From Isoperla grammatica (taxonomy: Eukaryota > Arthropoda > Insecta > Plecoptera > Perlodidae), in contig OX246743.1 of the NCBI GenBank assembly GCA_945910005.1, forward strand, positions 7,422,897-7,486,896: a DNA stretch of 64,000 nucleotides, read 5' to 3'. Of this stretch, positions 12,569-24,882 are shown in pieces. The notes beneath the pieces are model-generated. The model was not told the origin of the DNA and did not search any database. It saw nothing but the letters and a program-made list of their open reading frames with translations. The translations under genes and the position numbers were made by a program. How positions within the stretch are numbered: position 1 is the first letter of the stretch; each line of letters starts with the position of its first letter.

Positions 12569-15500
12569 ATCTATATAGATTCGTTTGACCCGCTTGCGCC
12601 GTAAAAGTGGCGAAGGTGATTCCGAACACGATGACTGATAGCATTCAATTTGTTTCGCAACTTTCCGCAAATAAAGTCAAAGTCTGTCGGTCTGTCTGGT
12701 GGCGCCACTCGCGGCATAAAAAGAGGTTCTGGCAAGGAGGTCGCTCGACCCCTCCCCCCTTCCACTCTGGCGCCTTCCCCTCAATTCTCACCCCTGACCT
12801 GGTGTTAGTACGATATAGTCACTCCCGCGGCGCTGCATCTGCATCGGTGTTAGATGTTACAGCGCTCCGTATACCCCCCCCCCTCCTTCCCCTACACCTT
12901 CCCCTGAATATTTGTTGTCTGTATTGTTCCTTTGAAATGAATTAAGTAACGTATGTACAAAAGAAAAACAGTTAAGGAGAACTTCCATTAAAAGAAGAGT
13001 GTACACTTATATATTGGAAGCTCTCTTCATAAGTGTGGCAAATTAAAAGACATTGGATGAAGATAGTGCATGCAAATCTGAACAGCTAGAAAAAAGGGTG
13101 TCATGAAATAAAATGAAAAATGAAAAATATTTAAGGTTAACATATAAGACAGAACGAAAATATAAATCATGTTTACCTATAATTTGTGTCCAGAATATTA
13201 GTGTTTATTTTAAGAATTAAATAATACATTATGGAAACACCAGCAATAGGCAACACGCGTATGATTTTTTTTGTTAAACCAAACACTCAGTTTAATAGTA
13301 TTAGATACAAAAAGTATATTAATGCAAGTCGCACGTAAAAAAGAAATTTTTAAATAGGTTTTATGTGGTCGCATTTATTGAAGTTTAAACTGGGGATCTG
13401 AAACGCGTACAGGTGGCTGTGACGCAATGGTTCTGTAGACGTGGCAGAACAGACCAATCGCTGAGGCGATGAGCGTACGCAGAACAAAACTATGACGTCA
13501 AATCCACTCTACATGGCGGCGGCTCGTTTTTCGCGCCGTTTTATTTATCGTTACTAAACCAATTATTTTGAGGCATAGACTGATCCGTTTTTCAAAATTC
13601 AAAGACACAAAATTATGAAATGAGAGACAAGGTATTTAAAAATCGATTAAAATTTTCATACGCGTGTTCCCTATTCTATATGTAATAAATGTAATAATAT
13701 GTTGTGTTGTATTAACATCTTACAATTTTCCAATCAATGCATTAATCTCAATAATTAAACTAATTTATTCGTCGGAATGAAACATTGATTGAAACTGATT
13801 GATTCTAGGCTGTAAGTCAAGCTTTAAGTCTAGATAATGTCACAACCTTCTAGACTTCGAGTAAGCTGTGAACTTAACGATGAATTATCTTGCGAGTCTT
13901 CAGTGACTTATCCAAGATTAAAGATTTTGCATTCATCAACCAACATCATAGATATTCCGCTTCACCATCCTGATGAGTATTTTTTGCAGTGACTTTTTTA
14001 ATCCAACACGGTTTAAAACAATTCTAATGTAATTATAATTGATCACAATTAAGGGATATTTGACGTAACACTAGTAATACAATTGCCTGTACGATTGGTG
14101 AATATCCAATGTGTTTCAAAGTGGAGCAGAGTCGGTTTAATTCGAAGTCCTGTATTAAATCCCCTAGCGGAAGCTCGTCGAACTACTTGGCACCCTTCTT
14201 TCTACACTAGCGGGGATTTTTTTGACTTTGAGTTCAATGCACGAATAAATTCATACTGTTCTTATTTGTAATTAACTTCCAATTTTTTGAAACAGCATTT
14301 TTAAATAATTGTTTTAAAGAATTTATTGTTTTTGTGACCCCTTGGTAATTTTTACTTTAAAAAAAGAGAATATTTTTCATTCACAACGAAAGCACACGAA
14401 GTGTTTTATGTAAATTATGAGCTGTGTGACAAAAGTTTTTTTTTTACTGTACACGATAATGTTATGGTTATTGTTCTACGGTGCATATCCCATGTCACAT
14501 TCAATTCTTTGTATTACAATGCACAAACAACCTGGTTTATTGTATGATAATCATCCATGATTTAAGCTTTATTTGATGTCGATAGATGTTATAAGCTCAG
14601 AGCTAATTTTGTATGGACAACGTCAAATACAACAACCAACAAAACGCAAACAAAACAAAACAAAATACACCATCAGAATCGGCTGCCAAATCACGCACAG
14701 TCATATTATTTGTACGAGTTATTCAATATTGGATATGATTGATGAATAACACCGGCAATAGTTCTATATCTTTGTTTTGCTCTTTTGTTTGAAATCAGAT
14801 TTATTTTGCTGCTGGCTGTAAGTATTGTTCAGAAACTGCAGGTGTTCATTTCTATGTATTTTATATATCGCAAATAAACAAAATTAACACGAGAACATAT
14901 CTATATAATTAAGTTTTTAATATTTGAGTCGTGTATTTCAGAAGGGGCGTGTCACAAATGAAAAAATAAGTTCAATTTTGTGGCATACATAAACAAAGAG
15001 ACCCAGATTTTGGTGCAGGAAAGTCGCAAGTCTATTTATTGACTATAATACAAATATGATGAGAAATTCCAGTGTAATGCAAAAAGGGTGCAGGTAAGAG
15101 ACAGATTTTAATTGACAGTATTCTAAAATTCATTAATAAAATATTTCTTAATTCTAAACTGCAATCTCAAACACTTCAAAAACACATTTTTTACCTTTTA
15201 GCAGATTTTATACATAATCCATGTACCGCTAAATAAGGTTTTACTTATAACAACCATTCTTGATGACAGACTATTTAAATATTCAACGTCCAAGAAGATA
15301 AACAGGGTAAATCCATGCTCCTTCACTTTCCTCCGACACAACCCGCCCTGTCTGACATCGTTAAATTCATTTAAATGCATCATCCTCCCTCGTACAACTA
15401 ATTCCCCGTTCTCGTGTTAATTTAGGTATTTATACGTTGGGAATGGGGAGCGGAGAGAGCGAGAGAACTCATTAGGAAAAGCTGCTAATTAGGTTGCTTC

Positions 15501-16274
15501 TTCAAAGAACTTTTTATCTTTTAATTAAAATAAGATTGAAAGAAGACATTTTTAAAGAATACGTAATATACGAATTTAGCGAAAAGTTAGTTCTATATAT
15601 ACGAAGAGTTAGTTTATACCCTCTATGATAGAAGACCCGAGTGTAGTAAAAACACACGAGAGGGTTTTCCACGGGATTTTCCGATAGCGTAAGAGCAACC
15701 CCTTAGTAGGGGTGATATTAATGATGGCGGATCACCGTGAAGATGAGGATTGTTGAGGGCGGGATTTAGAGGATTCGTATCCGCCACCGCCCCCTCGCAG
15801 ACACGGATAACGGTGACGAAAGAGAGAGATAGAGAAGGCGGTGGAAATGGCTTTCAGACCGGTCGTATACAATACATCAAACCTATCGTATCGTACCGTA
15901 CATGACATTGACGATAATTTTAAGAGAGATATATAAAACTACAACAAACATGGCGGGATAGATAGATAGATGAGATGGTTTAGTTCGGTGTGGAACATTA
16001 GGGAACAGATTCCCCGTCTCTGTTGAGAGCAATAACAAGGATAATGCGCTAGGGGATGTTATCAACGGTATCAGACGAGAGTGGTGGGTTTTACAAGGGA
16101 GATAGACACACATTATGTCAGCGGTATTAAACGAGAATTGAGGTTGGGGGTATATTCATTATTTCACTGACAATCCTGAATAATAGCTTATGAAAAAAAT
16201 GTAAGGGTGTTACGGAAATTTTCCAAGAAGCACCCATATTTATAATTTGCATTGTTTTTTGTTTTTCAAAGTAC
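12569..16274. other. Intergenic stretch, mostly AT-rich
   Basis: 12690-12900 is GC-richer with C runs (12743-12752, 12877-12885) and carries a 112-codon frame (12607-12945) without a domain. 15640-15860 is another GC-richer island containing GATGGCGGATCACC and a kB-like GGGATTTTCC. No gene is recognised. Confidence 0.5.
13493..13540. promoter_or_regulatory. CRE, YY1-like and E2F-like motif cluster
   Basis: TGACGTCA (13493-13500, full palindromic CRE) is followed by ACATGGCGGCGGC (YY1-like) and TTTTTCGCGCCG (E2F-like) within about 50 bp. The combination is typical of CpG-type promoters in animals. No transcript or coding exon was identified next to it. Confidence 0.3.
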
Positions 16275-16402
16275 ATCTACGGGGTATTATGAACTTGGGA
16301 TACTTATCTAGTAAGCTACCAGTTGTTTCACCATGGCAACGACTTTCATTGGATGCCATGGGGAAATAATATTTTTCCAAAGTTCATCATAATACCACCC
16401 CT
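16275..16402. repeat. Nested foldback element
   Basis: GGGGTATTATGAACTT (16281-16296) is mirrored by AAGTTCATCATAATACCACCCC (about 16380-16401), and the centre contains a second pair, CCATGGCA/TGCCATGG. The whole could fold into one long interrupted hairpin of about 125 bp, the usual form of a small foldback MITE. No target duplication was recognised. Confidence 0.55.
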
Positions 16403-17955
16403 AGGAGCCATCTACCGTAAGAATATTTGTAATTAATGATAATGCTGAAAGATTTTATTTAAAATGTACTAAAAATTGCATTAAGGTCCTTGGTGGCTAT
16501 ACGATGTTTAACAAGCCTTATATAAGCGCTAAAAATATAGACAGAATATCCTCGTATACGTCCGTTTTACCTTAGATCTTCTTCGAAACATGATCATCGC
16601 ACATTACTATAAATTATATATAATGTTTATACGATCTGCATTCACGTCAATCTAATACTTCGTACAAAACTTCCGCGAAATACGTTTGGGAAAAATGTCA
16701 AAACCTCAAAGAAACTGCTTTGATGTCAACAAGCCAATCCGAGGCATCAAAACGCGACAGCAGATTTTGTTACACCTGCAGCTAAACGAGGGGGATGGAA
16801 AAAGTGAGTGAAGATTTGTAAAGGCACGATGGAAAAATACGTTCTAATCGCTTACCGTGAACTCTGAACACGCAATGAAATACAATACATTCCTTTGGGT
16901 CTCGGCATAAATAAGAGATAAATTCCTGACTCTCAGAAAGGTTTTACGAGCTTTTTCATATTAGTATTTCAATAAACGAACGCAGAATGTCGGAGACTTC
17001 TAAGCGGAAATGATCAGGCACTCAGAAAGATGCCAAGCACATCAGTAGTCTTCTTTACATCTACCTTTGGAATGCACTACAATGTTGAAGCACTTTCAAA
17101 ACGTACTTTTACCTACCTAGATCCATTGAAGCACAAGAATATCTGTACCGTAATACCCATATTACACGGTTCAATACTTTCGTATTCAAGGACAAAAAAG
17201 CATCAATTAAAAGAAGCAATATTGTAGCAGTTTTTTATTTGCTTTTGTACTTCAATTCAATAAGTTTGACGAAAGTATTGAGTCGTGTAATGCCGGCATA
17301 ACAAAACAATATACAATAAAACACTACCAGATAACTTTATCTATCAGTTTTAGTATTTATTTATCATAATTTTGTAAAAGTATTAAAGTCGATCCACTGT
17401 TTACCCAACTATTTGTCATTGTGCTACAAATCATGTTGAATATACACTTAAATATTATGTTAAATATTAGCGAAAAATAAAGTAGTTTCATCGACTACTT
17501 TTTTTAATATAAATATTTGAAATCCGTCGATTTCCCTATCCCCTACCATTGAAACTGTCAAAAATCATACACTTTCGAATATAAAGCATCGACTAAGTAG
17601 ATACTAAACATTTGTCATTTTCTTTATTTTATACTCAATTTGAAGATAATTGAACGACAATTCTAAATATGTATGTATGAATACAATCTCTCGACTCGTT
17701 TTCGGTCAATATTGGCTTCACTACAAGAACATTTGATGGGAAATCGGGCGAGCCGTGAAAGTATGGCAACACTGCGTGCGATGACGTCATTTCTCTTTGA
17801 GCCCGCGTCCGCCTCGCGTCAAAACATGAGCTGGCTGTCACCTTTCCACGATGCAACGTGACTGGACTTTTTCTTATTTACATTTATTGTCGCTTATTTC
17901 CAATTAACATTTTGCGTCATACAAATAATGCACTCAATTCAAATTGAAGGCACAG
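16403..17955. other. AT-rich intergenic stretch
   Basis: Only short frames without signatures are present. A small CpG-richer stretch at 17730-17860 contains TGACGTCA at 17782. Confidence 0.55.
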
Positions 17956-18561
17956 TTAGAAACGGGAATATATCTGAATACGGTACGTGAGGCCTAGCCT
18001 AGGCCACCTTTATTTAGACTTAGGCCTAGGCCTATATTGCCTGATCCGAAATGAAATTCATGTATTGTACGTCCGTAAACGCAAACATTTTCCCCCATGT
18101 AGATATGCTAAGTATAGTATGCCAGGAGGCATCTGTATAATATGAAAGAAAATATGTCAAGCCCTAAGGCCACTCAAGGACGTTTTGTGATCATTTGACA
18201 TGTGCAAGGCCTAGGCCTACCATTTATGTAGCCCCCCTACACGCATTTGAAATAATTTCCATCCATTGCATGCCTTCACATGTCCTAGATGGACTTAAGT
18301 TCACTTCGTCAGGTAAACAATTGCACAAACAACATGATACGATACAAAATATACAATCCTATCGTTTTCTTTTATCGTAATAAAACGTCCTCCGCTTCGT
18401 ATTCCGTATTTTTTCGACGCCATTTTCACCATCTGACAATAACAATGTCTTTGCAGCGTTGCCAAGTATATTGGAGGTTGGCAATACTTTGTTGATGAAT
18501 ATTAAAAACGAGTTTTTTGTTTCCTTGGCTTTGTAAATCAATTAAGATTTGTATCCATTAT
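17956..18561. repeat. Tandem duplication, unit 1 (about 606 bp)
   Basis: This unit starts TTAGAAACGGGAATATATC and is followed directly by unit 2. It contains GGCCTAGCCTAGGCC, AGGCCTAGGCCTA and GGCCTAGGCCTA palindromic motifs. Short frames inside (for example 18195-18380) are copied with it and give no sign of being a gene. Confidence 0.95.
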
Positions 18562-19175
18562 TTAGAAACGGGAATATATCTGAATACGGTACGTGAGGCC
18601 TAGCCTAGGCCACCTTTATTTAGACTTAGGCCTAGGCCTATATTGCCTGATCCGAAATGAAATTCATGTATTGTACGTCCGTAAACGCAAACATTTTCCC
18701 CAATGTAGATATGCTAAGTATAGTATGCCAGGAGGCATCTGTATAATATGAAAGAAAATATGTCAAGCCCTAAGGCCACTCAAGGACGTTTTGTGATCAT
18801 TTGACATGTGCAAGGCCTAGGCCTACCATTTATGTAGCCCCCCTACACGCATTTGAAATAATTTACATCCATTGCATGCCTTCACATGTCCTAGATGGAC
18901 TTAAGTTACTTGAGATCACTTCGTCAGGTAAACAATTGCACAAACAACATGATACGATACAAAATATACAATCCTATCGTTTTCTTTTATCGTAATAAAA
19001 CGTCCTCCGCTTCGTATTCCGTATTTTTTCGACGCCATTTTCACCATCTGACAATAACAATGTCTTTGCAGCGTTGCCAAGTATATTGGAGGTTGGCAAT
19101 ACTTTGTTGATGAATATTAAAAACGAGTTTTTTGTTTCCTTGGCTTTGTAAATCAATTAAGATTTGTATCCATTA
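18562..19175. repeat. Tandem duplication, unit 2 (about 614 bp)
   Basis: It matches unit 1 almost base for base. The differences I found are a 9-bp insertion near 18905 and two substitutions (near 18701 and 18865). The copies are therefore about 99% identical, implying a recent event or an assembly artefact from two haplotypes. Confidence 0.95.
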
Positions 19176-21170
19176 TAAAGTCTATAATTTGTGAATGTGT
19201 TGTGGTGTAATTAAAGCCAAAAGCGAGATAAGAAGTTGACTACTATTTGGAGTTTTGATGAACTAATTTCGTTTTGAGGGATTGGCTATTCTGCAGTCAA
19301 ACTAGTGTCTAGAATCATGCCATTATAAATAACTGCATTTTCGTGTAAATACTGGATTTTAAAATAGTATTCTTACTTGATTACTGAATATATTTTACAT
19401 TTTATAGTAATTTAACATAATAATTGTCAAAGAAATAATTATTTGTGATTTTAAACAAATATTAAAATCATTGCTTGAAACTGGTAGTTTGATCAATGGA
19501 ACGACTTTAACGGTTGGCGTGGAAACAGTCATTTTTCATTTCGAAAGTTGTTCTTTTGTTCGATATAATGAAATCGGTAAACTACTAAACGAACAAACCT
19601 ATTTTGTTTAATATTACACTGTTCATTTTAATTTCTGTAATCTTTATTTAAGACATGAGAAAAAACTTTTAATGACAAGTTATTTAAGCTGTACCTGCTA
19701 ATATCTCCGTGATCACAATAACATTTGAAAAACTCTCAAAAATGTTTCCATTTAATCAATTTTCATTGATTTAAATCAATCTCTATGTAGCTAAATGCGT
19801 TGTGAACGTCGCTATTAAATTGCTTCAATGTTATATTTTCCAAGTTTCGAGATAATAACGATATTTTATATATATAAAAAAATAATAACCCAATTCGGGG
19901 TTTTACATCAGCTAGAAAATTGATGTAAATCAAATTTTCTGAGGCTTTAAAATTTCTCATTACTAGAATAACTTTTTCCACTCACAAATTACTCGGGATC
20001 CGAAGTTGTGCAGGCCGTACATCACATCTGTCAACTTTTGCAGAACGCGTGAGTGACGGTAAAATCCTTACTAAGCTCTTTTAATGAAAACGCCTTTTAT
20101 AATTTTTTTGAATAATTTAGTCCTCCTGGCATCGTTAACCCTGAGCCTCAAGAAAACTACCCGGAAAAAGTTAGGTCTTAGGGGAGGAAACTGTACCATC
20201 AACATTAATTATGGTAGCCCAAACGTATAAAACAGAAAGTATCAAAGAAGGAAATGGAAATTATTTATGTATGACCTGTAAGTAAACGTTTTACGGAGCT
20301 TAGACACTGATTAGAAATGCATTATAAAAAAGTTGTTTTAATGTTTAATGGTAGTTTAGTTATTATAAATGTAACGATGTAAACGAAGAATTATTAGAAT
20401 GGTTTTTGATATTTAAATTAACAACATTGGCGAGGGGAAAATGAAACAAAAATCAATGTTATGAGTAGTAGGCCTACTTATAAACGCATTATAAACAATA
20501 TAAAACTTGTAACCTCGATCGCTTTAGTTATTTTAATTCCCATTAAATCACTGACAAACTTAGGGACGTATATTATGACTGTACAAAAGCAGACTTCATA
20601 AAACAGTCACCTAAGGAAATACGTGTCATTCGTTCATTTTGATACATGTCCAGTTGATATTCAGCCAAAAATGAACAGTGGACCCTTTCTTAGTCTCTCG
20701 AGACATTTGTTAAAGGAAAAGCAAAGAATTCGAACTCAAAGAATTTATCTCAAGTATTTTTTTCAGACACCACATCTAATTTAATTTACACGCTAGGATC
20801 CATCTCAATATAAGGCACGACCTGAGGATACGCGTAGAACGGAGAGAGCGCACGTGCTACAGAGGTTACATACCCCGGGTATTACGCTACATTTTGGCTT
20901 ATTGCCCTGCAAATCTACGCTACTAGTTTACTAACAACCAACGCTATCATTATTAGTAAGAAACTTCCGAATCAACTCCACGTTAGAATTCAGACCACGT
21001 GCTTATTTGCGGTACCATCGAATCCCCAGGAGCTCATTAAGGAAATGGTAATGGGTCAAAGGGTCTCTAGAGATGGAGGTACTGAAGAAAACGCAAGATG
21101 AAAACAGAACCATGAACCGACTTGGAAATTAAACGAAAATCTCTTTCAGAAGCAAAAAAAAAAGAAAGAA
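19176..21170. other. AT-rich intergenic stretch
   Basis: Only one short minus-strand frame (19763-19981) is present and it has no signature. GTAGGCCTAC occurs at about 20468. Confidence 0.6.
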
Positions 21171-21204
21171 CCCCCCCCCCCCCCCCCCCCTCCCACCCCA
21201 CCCA
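21171..21204. repeat. Poly-C / C-rich tract
   Basis: Twenty consecutive C are followed by TCCCACCCCACCCAC. The minus strand has G-quadruplex potential. Confidence 0.95.
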
Positions 21205-21210
21205 CTACTT

Positions 21211-23720
21211 GAGCGTAATGAGTTGCGTCGAGAATTTTGATGGATGGGCATTTGGTTAGAACATATTTTAGAAGAAAAGTTGGAAACTTGAAAATAAAAA
21301 TCGAGAAAATCTAGTGAAAGCTTACGAAATGTCTATTAGATTTTTTAATGGAAAGTTTTACGTGTGTGAATTTTTAAACTAAGATGAAAATTGTGCCAAT
21401 CTGTATGTACGTTACTTTGGTTCAAGCTCCTCATAATCACATTTTTTAAATTATTTCTATTACATGGTGATGTTACTTTATATAAAAAAATAAGTGGTGT
21501 GGCATTAAAATATGATAATGAGTTTTAATTGAAGAATTTACTCAACAAAGGTCATCAAAATGTATGTTTATTTAAAATTCAAATTTCATTATTGTTTAAC
21601 ACTGTTCAGTTACAAATAAAAAATAATTTTCTTAAAATTTTATTTTGTTCCGTATAGAAAAGGGTTCAAATTCTGAATCTTCACATTCGAACCTGGGCTA
21701 TAAAGCCACAGCGTGGGTTAAATGTGTGTGCAACTATTTAGTCACCAATCCCACTTCTTCACTGAAAGCTTTGTTGCTTGACAACATCGTAGTTTGAGTT
21801 AAGCTGTAAACCCGGCACCTCCACCAAATAGGAATAAATAAAAACAAGTGTAGAAACATTGGGGCAAATGAAGTGTTTCTTTTACCATGAAGTGAAGTGT
21901 ACAAATAAAGAATAATCAGATGGGCCACTATCAAATATTTCTTTTTCTCTCATTGGGCAATAGATGATATTATCTAACGGATTCACTATACACAGATTCT
22001 TGCATGCTTTTAAAAATTGAAATTTCATATTAATGTAAACATTAAATTATGATACGGAAAATTGTTTTCAAAAGCAAAGTAAAAAAACCAGCACTGTTCT
22101 CGGATCTTTAATGAACCCAAGTAATATTTTATTTATCACGCTAAAAGAAAATAGTGAAAAGACAGTCAATTTTGAATCAATTCTACACAACTCTTCGACT
22201 AGTTGTGCAAACTTAGTGGGAATCGATCGACTAGTTTTCACTCATTCTGAGCTGGGGTTTGTTATTCCGTTTAACGGTGAGAACATTTATGTAAGGTCGA
22301 AGGAATAGTACATAATATAATTGAAGGGTAAGTTGAATAGGAAAAGAGCAGAAGCAGACCAAAATTTGAATAGATGCAAGTAATATTTAGGATATGCATT
22401 GTGCTGGAAATATAGAAATGACAAAGATGACCGAAAATATTAAAGAATGGAGAGGTTTTAATCAGCAGATTTATAACATGAATCAGTATGAAAACGCTCT
22501 CAAACATCTCTATCATAAAAATCTCACTAAGTTTGGCGTCAAGTAAAGACCCCCATACACTTAGCGGCTAAATCACTCCATAGTTACAAGACTGTTCATC
22601 AAAATATAGTGCACCGTAATCCACGATAGCTTTTACTTTGTACCCTCTCATAGATAATTTATCCCCGGTCATACACACCCAACTTTATAACTCACTTTAT
22701 TCCTGATTAAACGCTCTAATACGTGTTAAATATTAACGCTACTTACAGACATTACCAACAAAAGTGTGCTCGCTCTGTTCGGAGCGTTAAAACTTGAGAT
22801 CAAATTACGCCTACTAACTATACGTTGAGCGGTGACTCTAAGCTACTTTAGAGTGTCCCACTTATCCGCCACATAAGACTAACGGAGGGGAGGGAGACGT
22901 GTGAATAGGGCGGAGGAGGGGAAATGGAAGGCAGCTGTGACAGCGGGGGTGGGGGAAGCAATATGCCATCCTCCCGTCACTGATTGTCCCTAGTTTGCCG
23001 GTAGACTATTAGTCAACGCTCTAAGGTACAGTTGCCGACAGAATGAACTGCAACACAAGTGAGATGGTCCTGATTTACTGGGTGAGGTGGGAAGAATAAA
23101 GGGGATGTGACCGGGGAATGATTGTGAATGAAGACGTGTGGTTAAGAACATTGTGAAACGAAACAAACGTTTAGTCGACGATAACATGTTGCTGTCATCA
23201 TATCACATTTTTAAGCATTATATGGCACGCTTACATTTAATGTCACCTATACAGTAATGAAACCCATAATTGTTTTGAGTATTGTTTTCATTATGAAAAA
23301 TAGCAAGTATACTACAATTCCAAAATATAATTTTATATGGTTCTTCTAGGGGATATCGCTGGTAGCAGTCCTGAATCGCAGTCGATTTAATTACAAAATG
23401 TTTACCTACTTATCTTAAGGAATTTGTTTTATTTAAAAAATAACATGTAATAAAACAGTTTAAATAATAATTCTGCACATAACTCAACTATGTTTCATAC
23501 AAAATAGTTTTCATAACTCAACCAAACAATGAACTTAATTTAAAATAAATTACAGTGTGTGCGAGATAACGATTTATCTTTTAATACCATAAAATATAGT
23601 AAAATGTAAATATTGAACGAACAAGGCATCATCAAAACCTTACCTTAGTTTTATAAGGATAGTTCTATAATTCATGTCATTGATTGGCTACATATATACC
23701 GCGAATAACAACACGAATAC
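21211..23720. other. Intergenic stretch with one dispersed-repeat fragment
   Basis: CCCGGCACCTCCACCAAAT (21810-21828) matches the motif at 1526 and 35021, so part of a SINE lies here on the minus strand; a B-box-like TTCGAACCTGG (about 21687) is nearby. 22870-22965 is G-rich on the plus strand. A 65-codon ATG frame (22111-22308) has no recognised domain. Confidence 0.5.
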
Positions 23721-23721
23721 T

Positions 23722-23816
23722 AACATAATTATGTCATGTTACATAATTATGAATATAATTAACGGACGTCATTGTGGTTATAATAATCCTATAATAATTA
23801 TGAATATAATTATGTT
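23722..23816. repeat. AT-rich foldback with internal direct repeat
   Basis: AACATAATTAT at the left is mirrored by ATAATTATGTT at the right, enclosing about 95 bp. ATAATTATGAATATAATTA occurs twice inside as a direct repeat. This fits a small foldback MITE or slippage in AT-rich DNA. Confidence 0.45.
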
Positions 23817-23863
23817 GTCACTTAGCAAAACATAATTTCACATGGGAGATTTCCAACTTTAAA

Positions 23864-23937
23864 TCGTCTTTCTCGACTAGCCTCGTTGCAAAAAATATGG
23901 GACGGACGTAAAACCGCAACTATCATCATCATCATCT
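23864..23937 (+). repeat. SINE family S1, 3' tail only
   Basis: CTCGACTAGCCTCGTTGCAA, ATATGGGACGGACGTAAAAC and a terminal (ATC)n match the 3' half of the SINE copies at 24.7, 52.2 and 54.7 kb. The tRNA-like head is absent, consistent with 5' truncation. Confidence 0.7.
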
Positions 23938-24699
23938 GACTCGAAGACTCCTGACATGAATGACCCGCACGTAGACAGACAACGAATATCATTGAAATAT
24001 TTCAAACACTGTCCGATCGAAAGCTGCGCGTCAAACACCCATCACACCCGTATCGGTGTTGGCGAGATATCGTCGACAACTCGATAAAACCGTTGGATGG
24101 CCGCAGGGCGTACATGTGCGGTTGCGATGTACGTATTTAAATATAAAATGCAGCAGAGCTAGTTTAGACGCCCGTTGGCGCTTTAGATCAGTTAACATTT
24201 GATTCAATAGCGAAGCTATTTGAAAAGAAAATCCCCTATGGTATAGCTAAATATACACCGGCGTCACGCTTGCACCGATTTGTATATCGTATTGCTAATT
24301 GAAAGTGAAAAAACGTTATTTACCAAACCCAACGCCAGTTTATTGATTTTAATTATTTTTCAATTTCAAATTCATACAAATGATGTATTAATTAAAAATG
24401 TGTTGGGTTATTGTTTCTCCGTCATATATTAATTTATATCTACACCAATAATCTACTAAATTATACATATATTGTTTCGTCATGTAACGCAATTAAAATA
24501 CATGAAGCACGTTACTTATTTAAACATATTATATAAAAACCATTTCTGCGATGAGATCTAAAAACCAAATTACAGACTCTCACATTCAATCTTACACACT
24601 TATTCACTCATATATTTATGTGTCAGACTCCATTTTACTCTAACTTCAATTACTTTTTACCACATTTACTGAATACCTATTTTTATTTCCAAAAAATAA

Positions 24700-24882
24700 A
24701 TCATAAGGGATTTAAGTCTCATATTTTGCCAATGATGCTACTCAAGACGATAAGAAGGTGATATATGAAGACGGTAAAACGCCACAGTCATAGTATTAAT
24801 TTCCAAGGGAGGATTCGAACCTGGAACGCGTGAACCGAGACTTGCTACAATAGAAAAACGCCTAATCGACCGCGGCTATACT
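24700..24882 (-). repeat. SINE family S1, full-length copy
   Basis: Read on the minus strand it has an A-box region (TATAGCCGCGGTCGATTAGG), a strong B box (CAGGTTCGAATCC at about 24811-24823), GTGGCGTTTT, and then the family tail GTCTTGAGTAGCATCATTGG with AAAATATGAGAC. The order head, GGCGTTTT spacer and tail is shared with the other copies, which defines the family by internal comparison. The (ATC)n end is eroded. Confidence 0.75.

Noticed and set aside
13390..13450. tRNA-like GTGGCTGTGACGCAATGGTT
   Set aside because: No B box or stem structure downstream.
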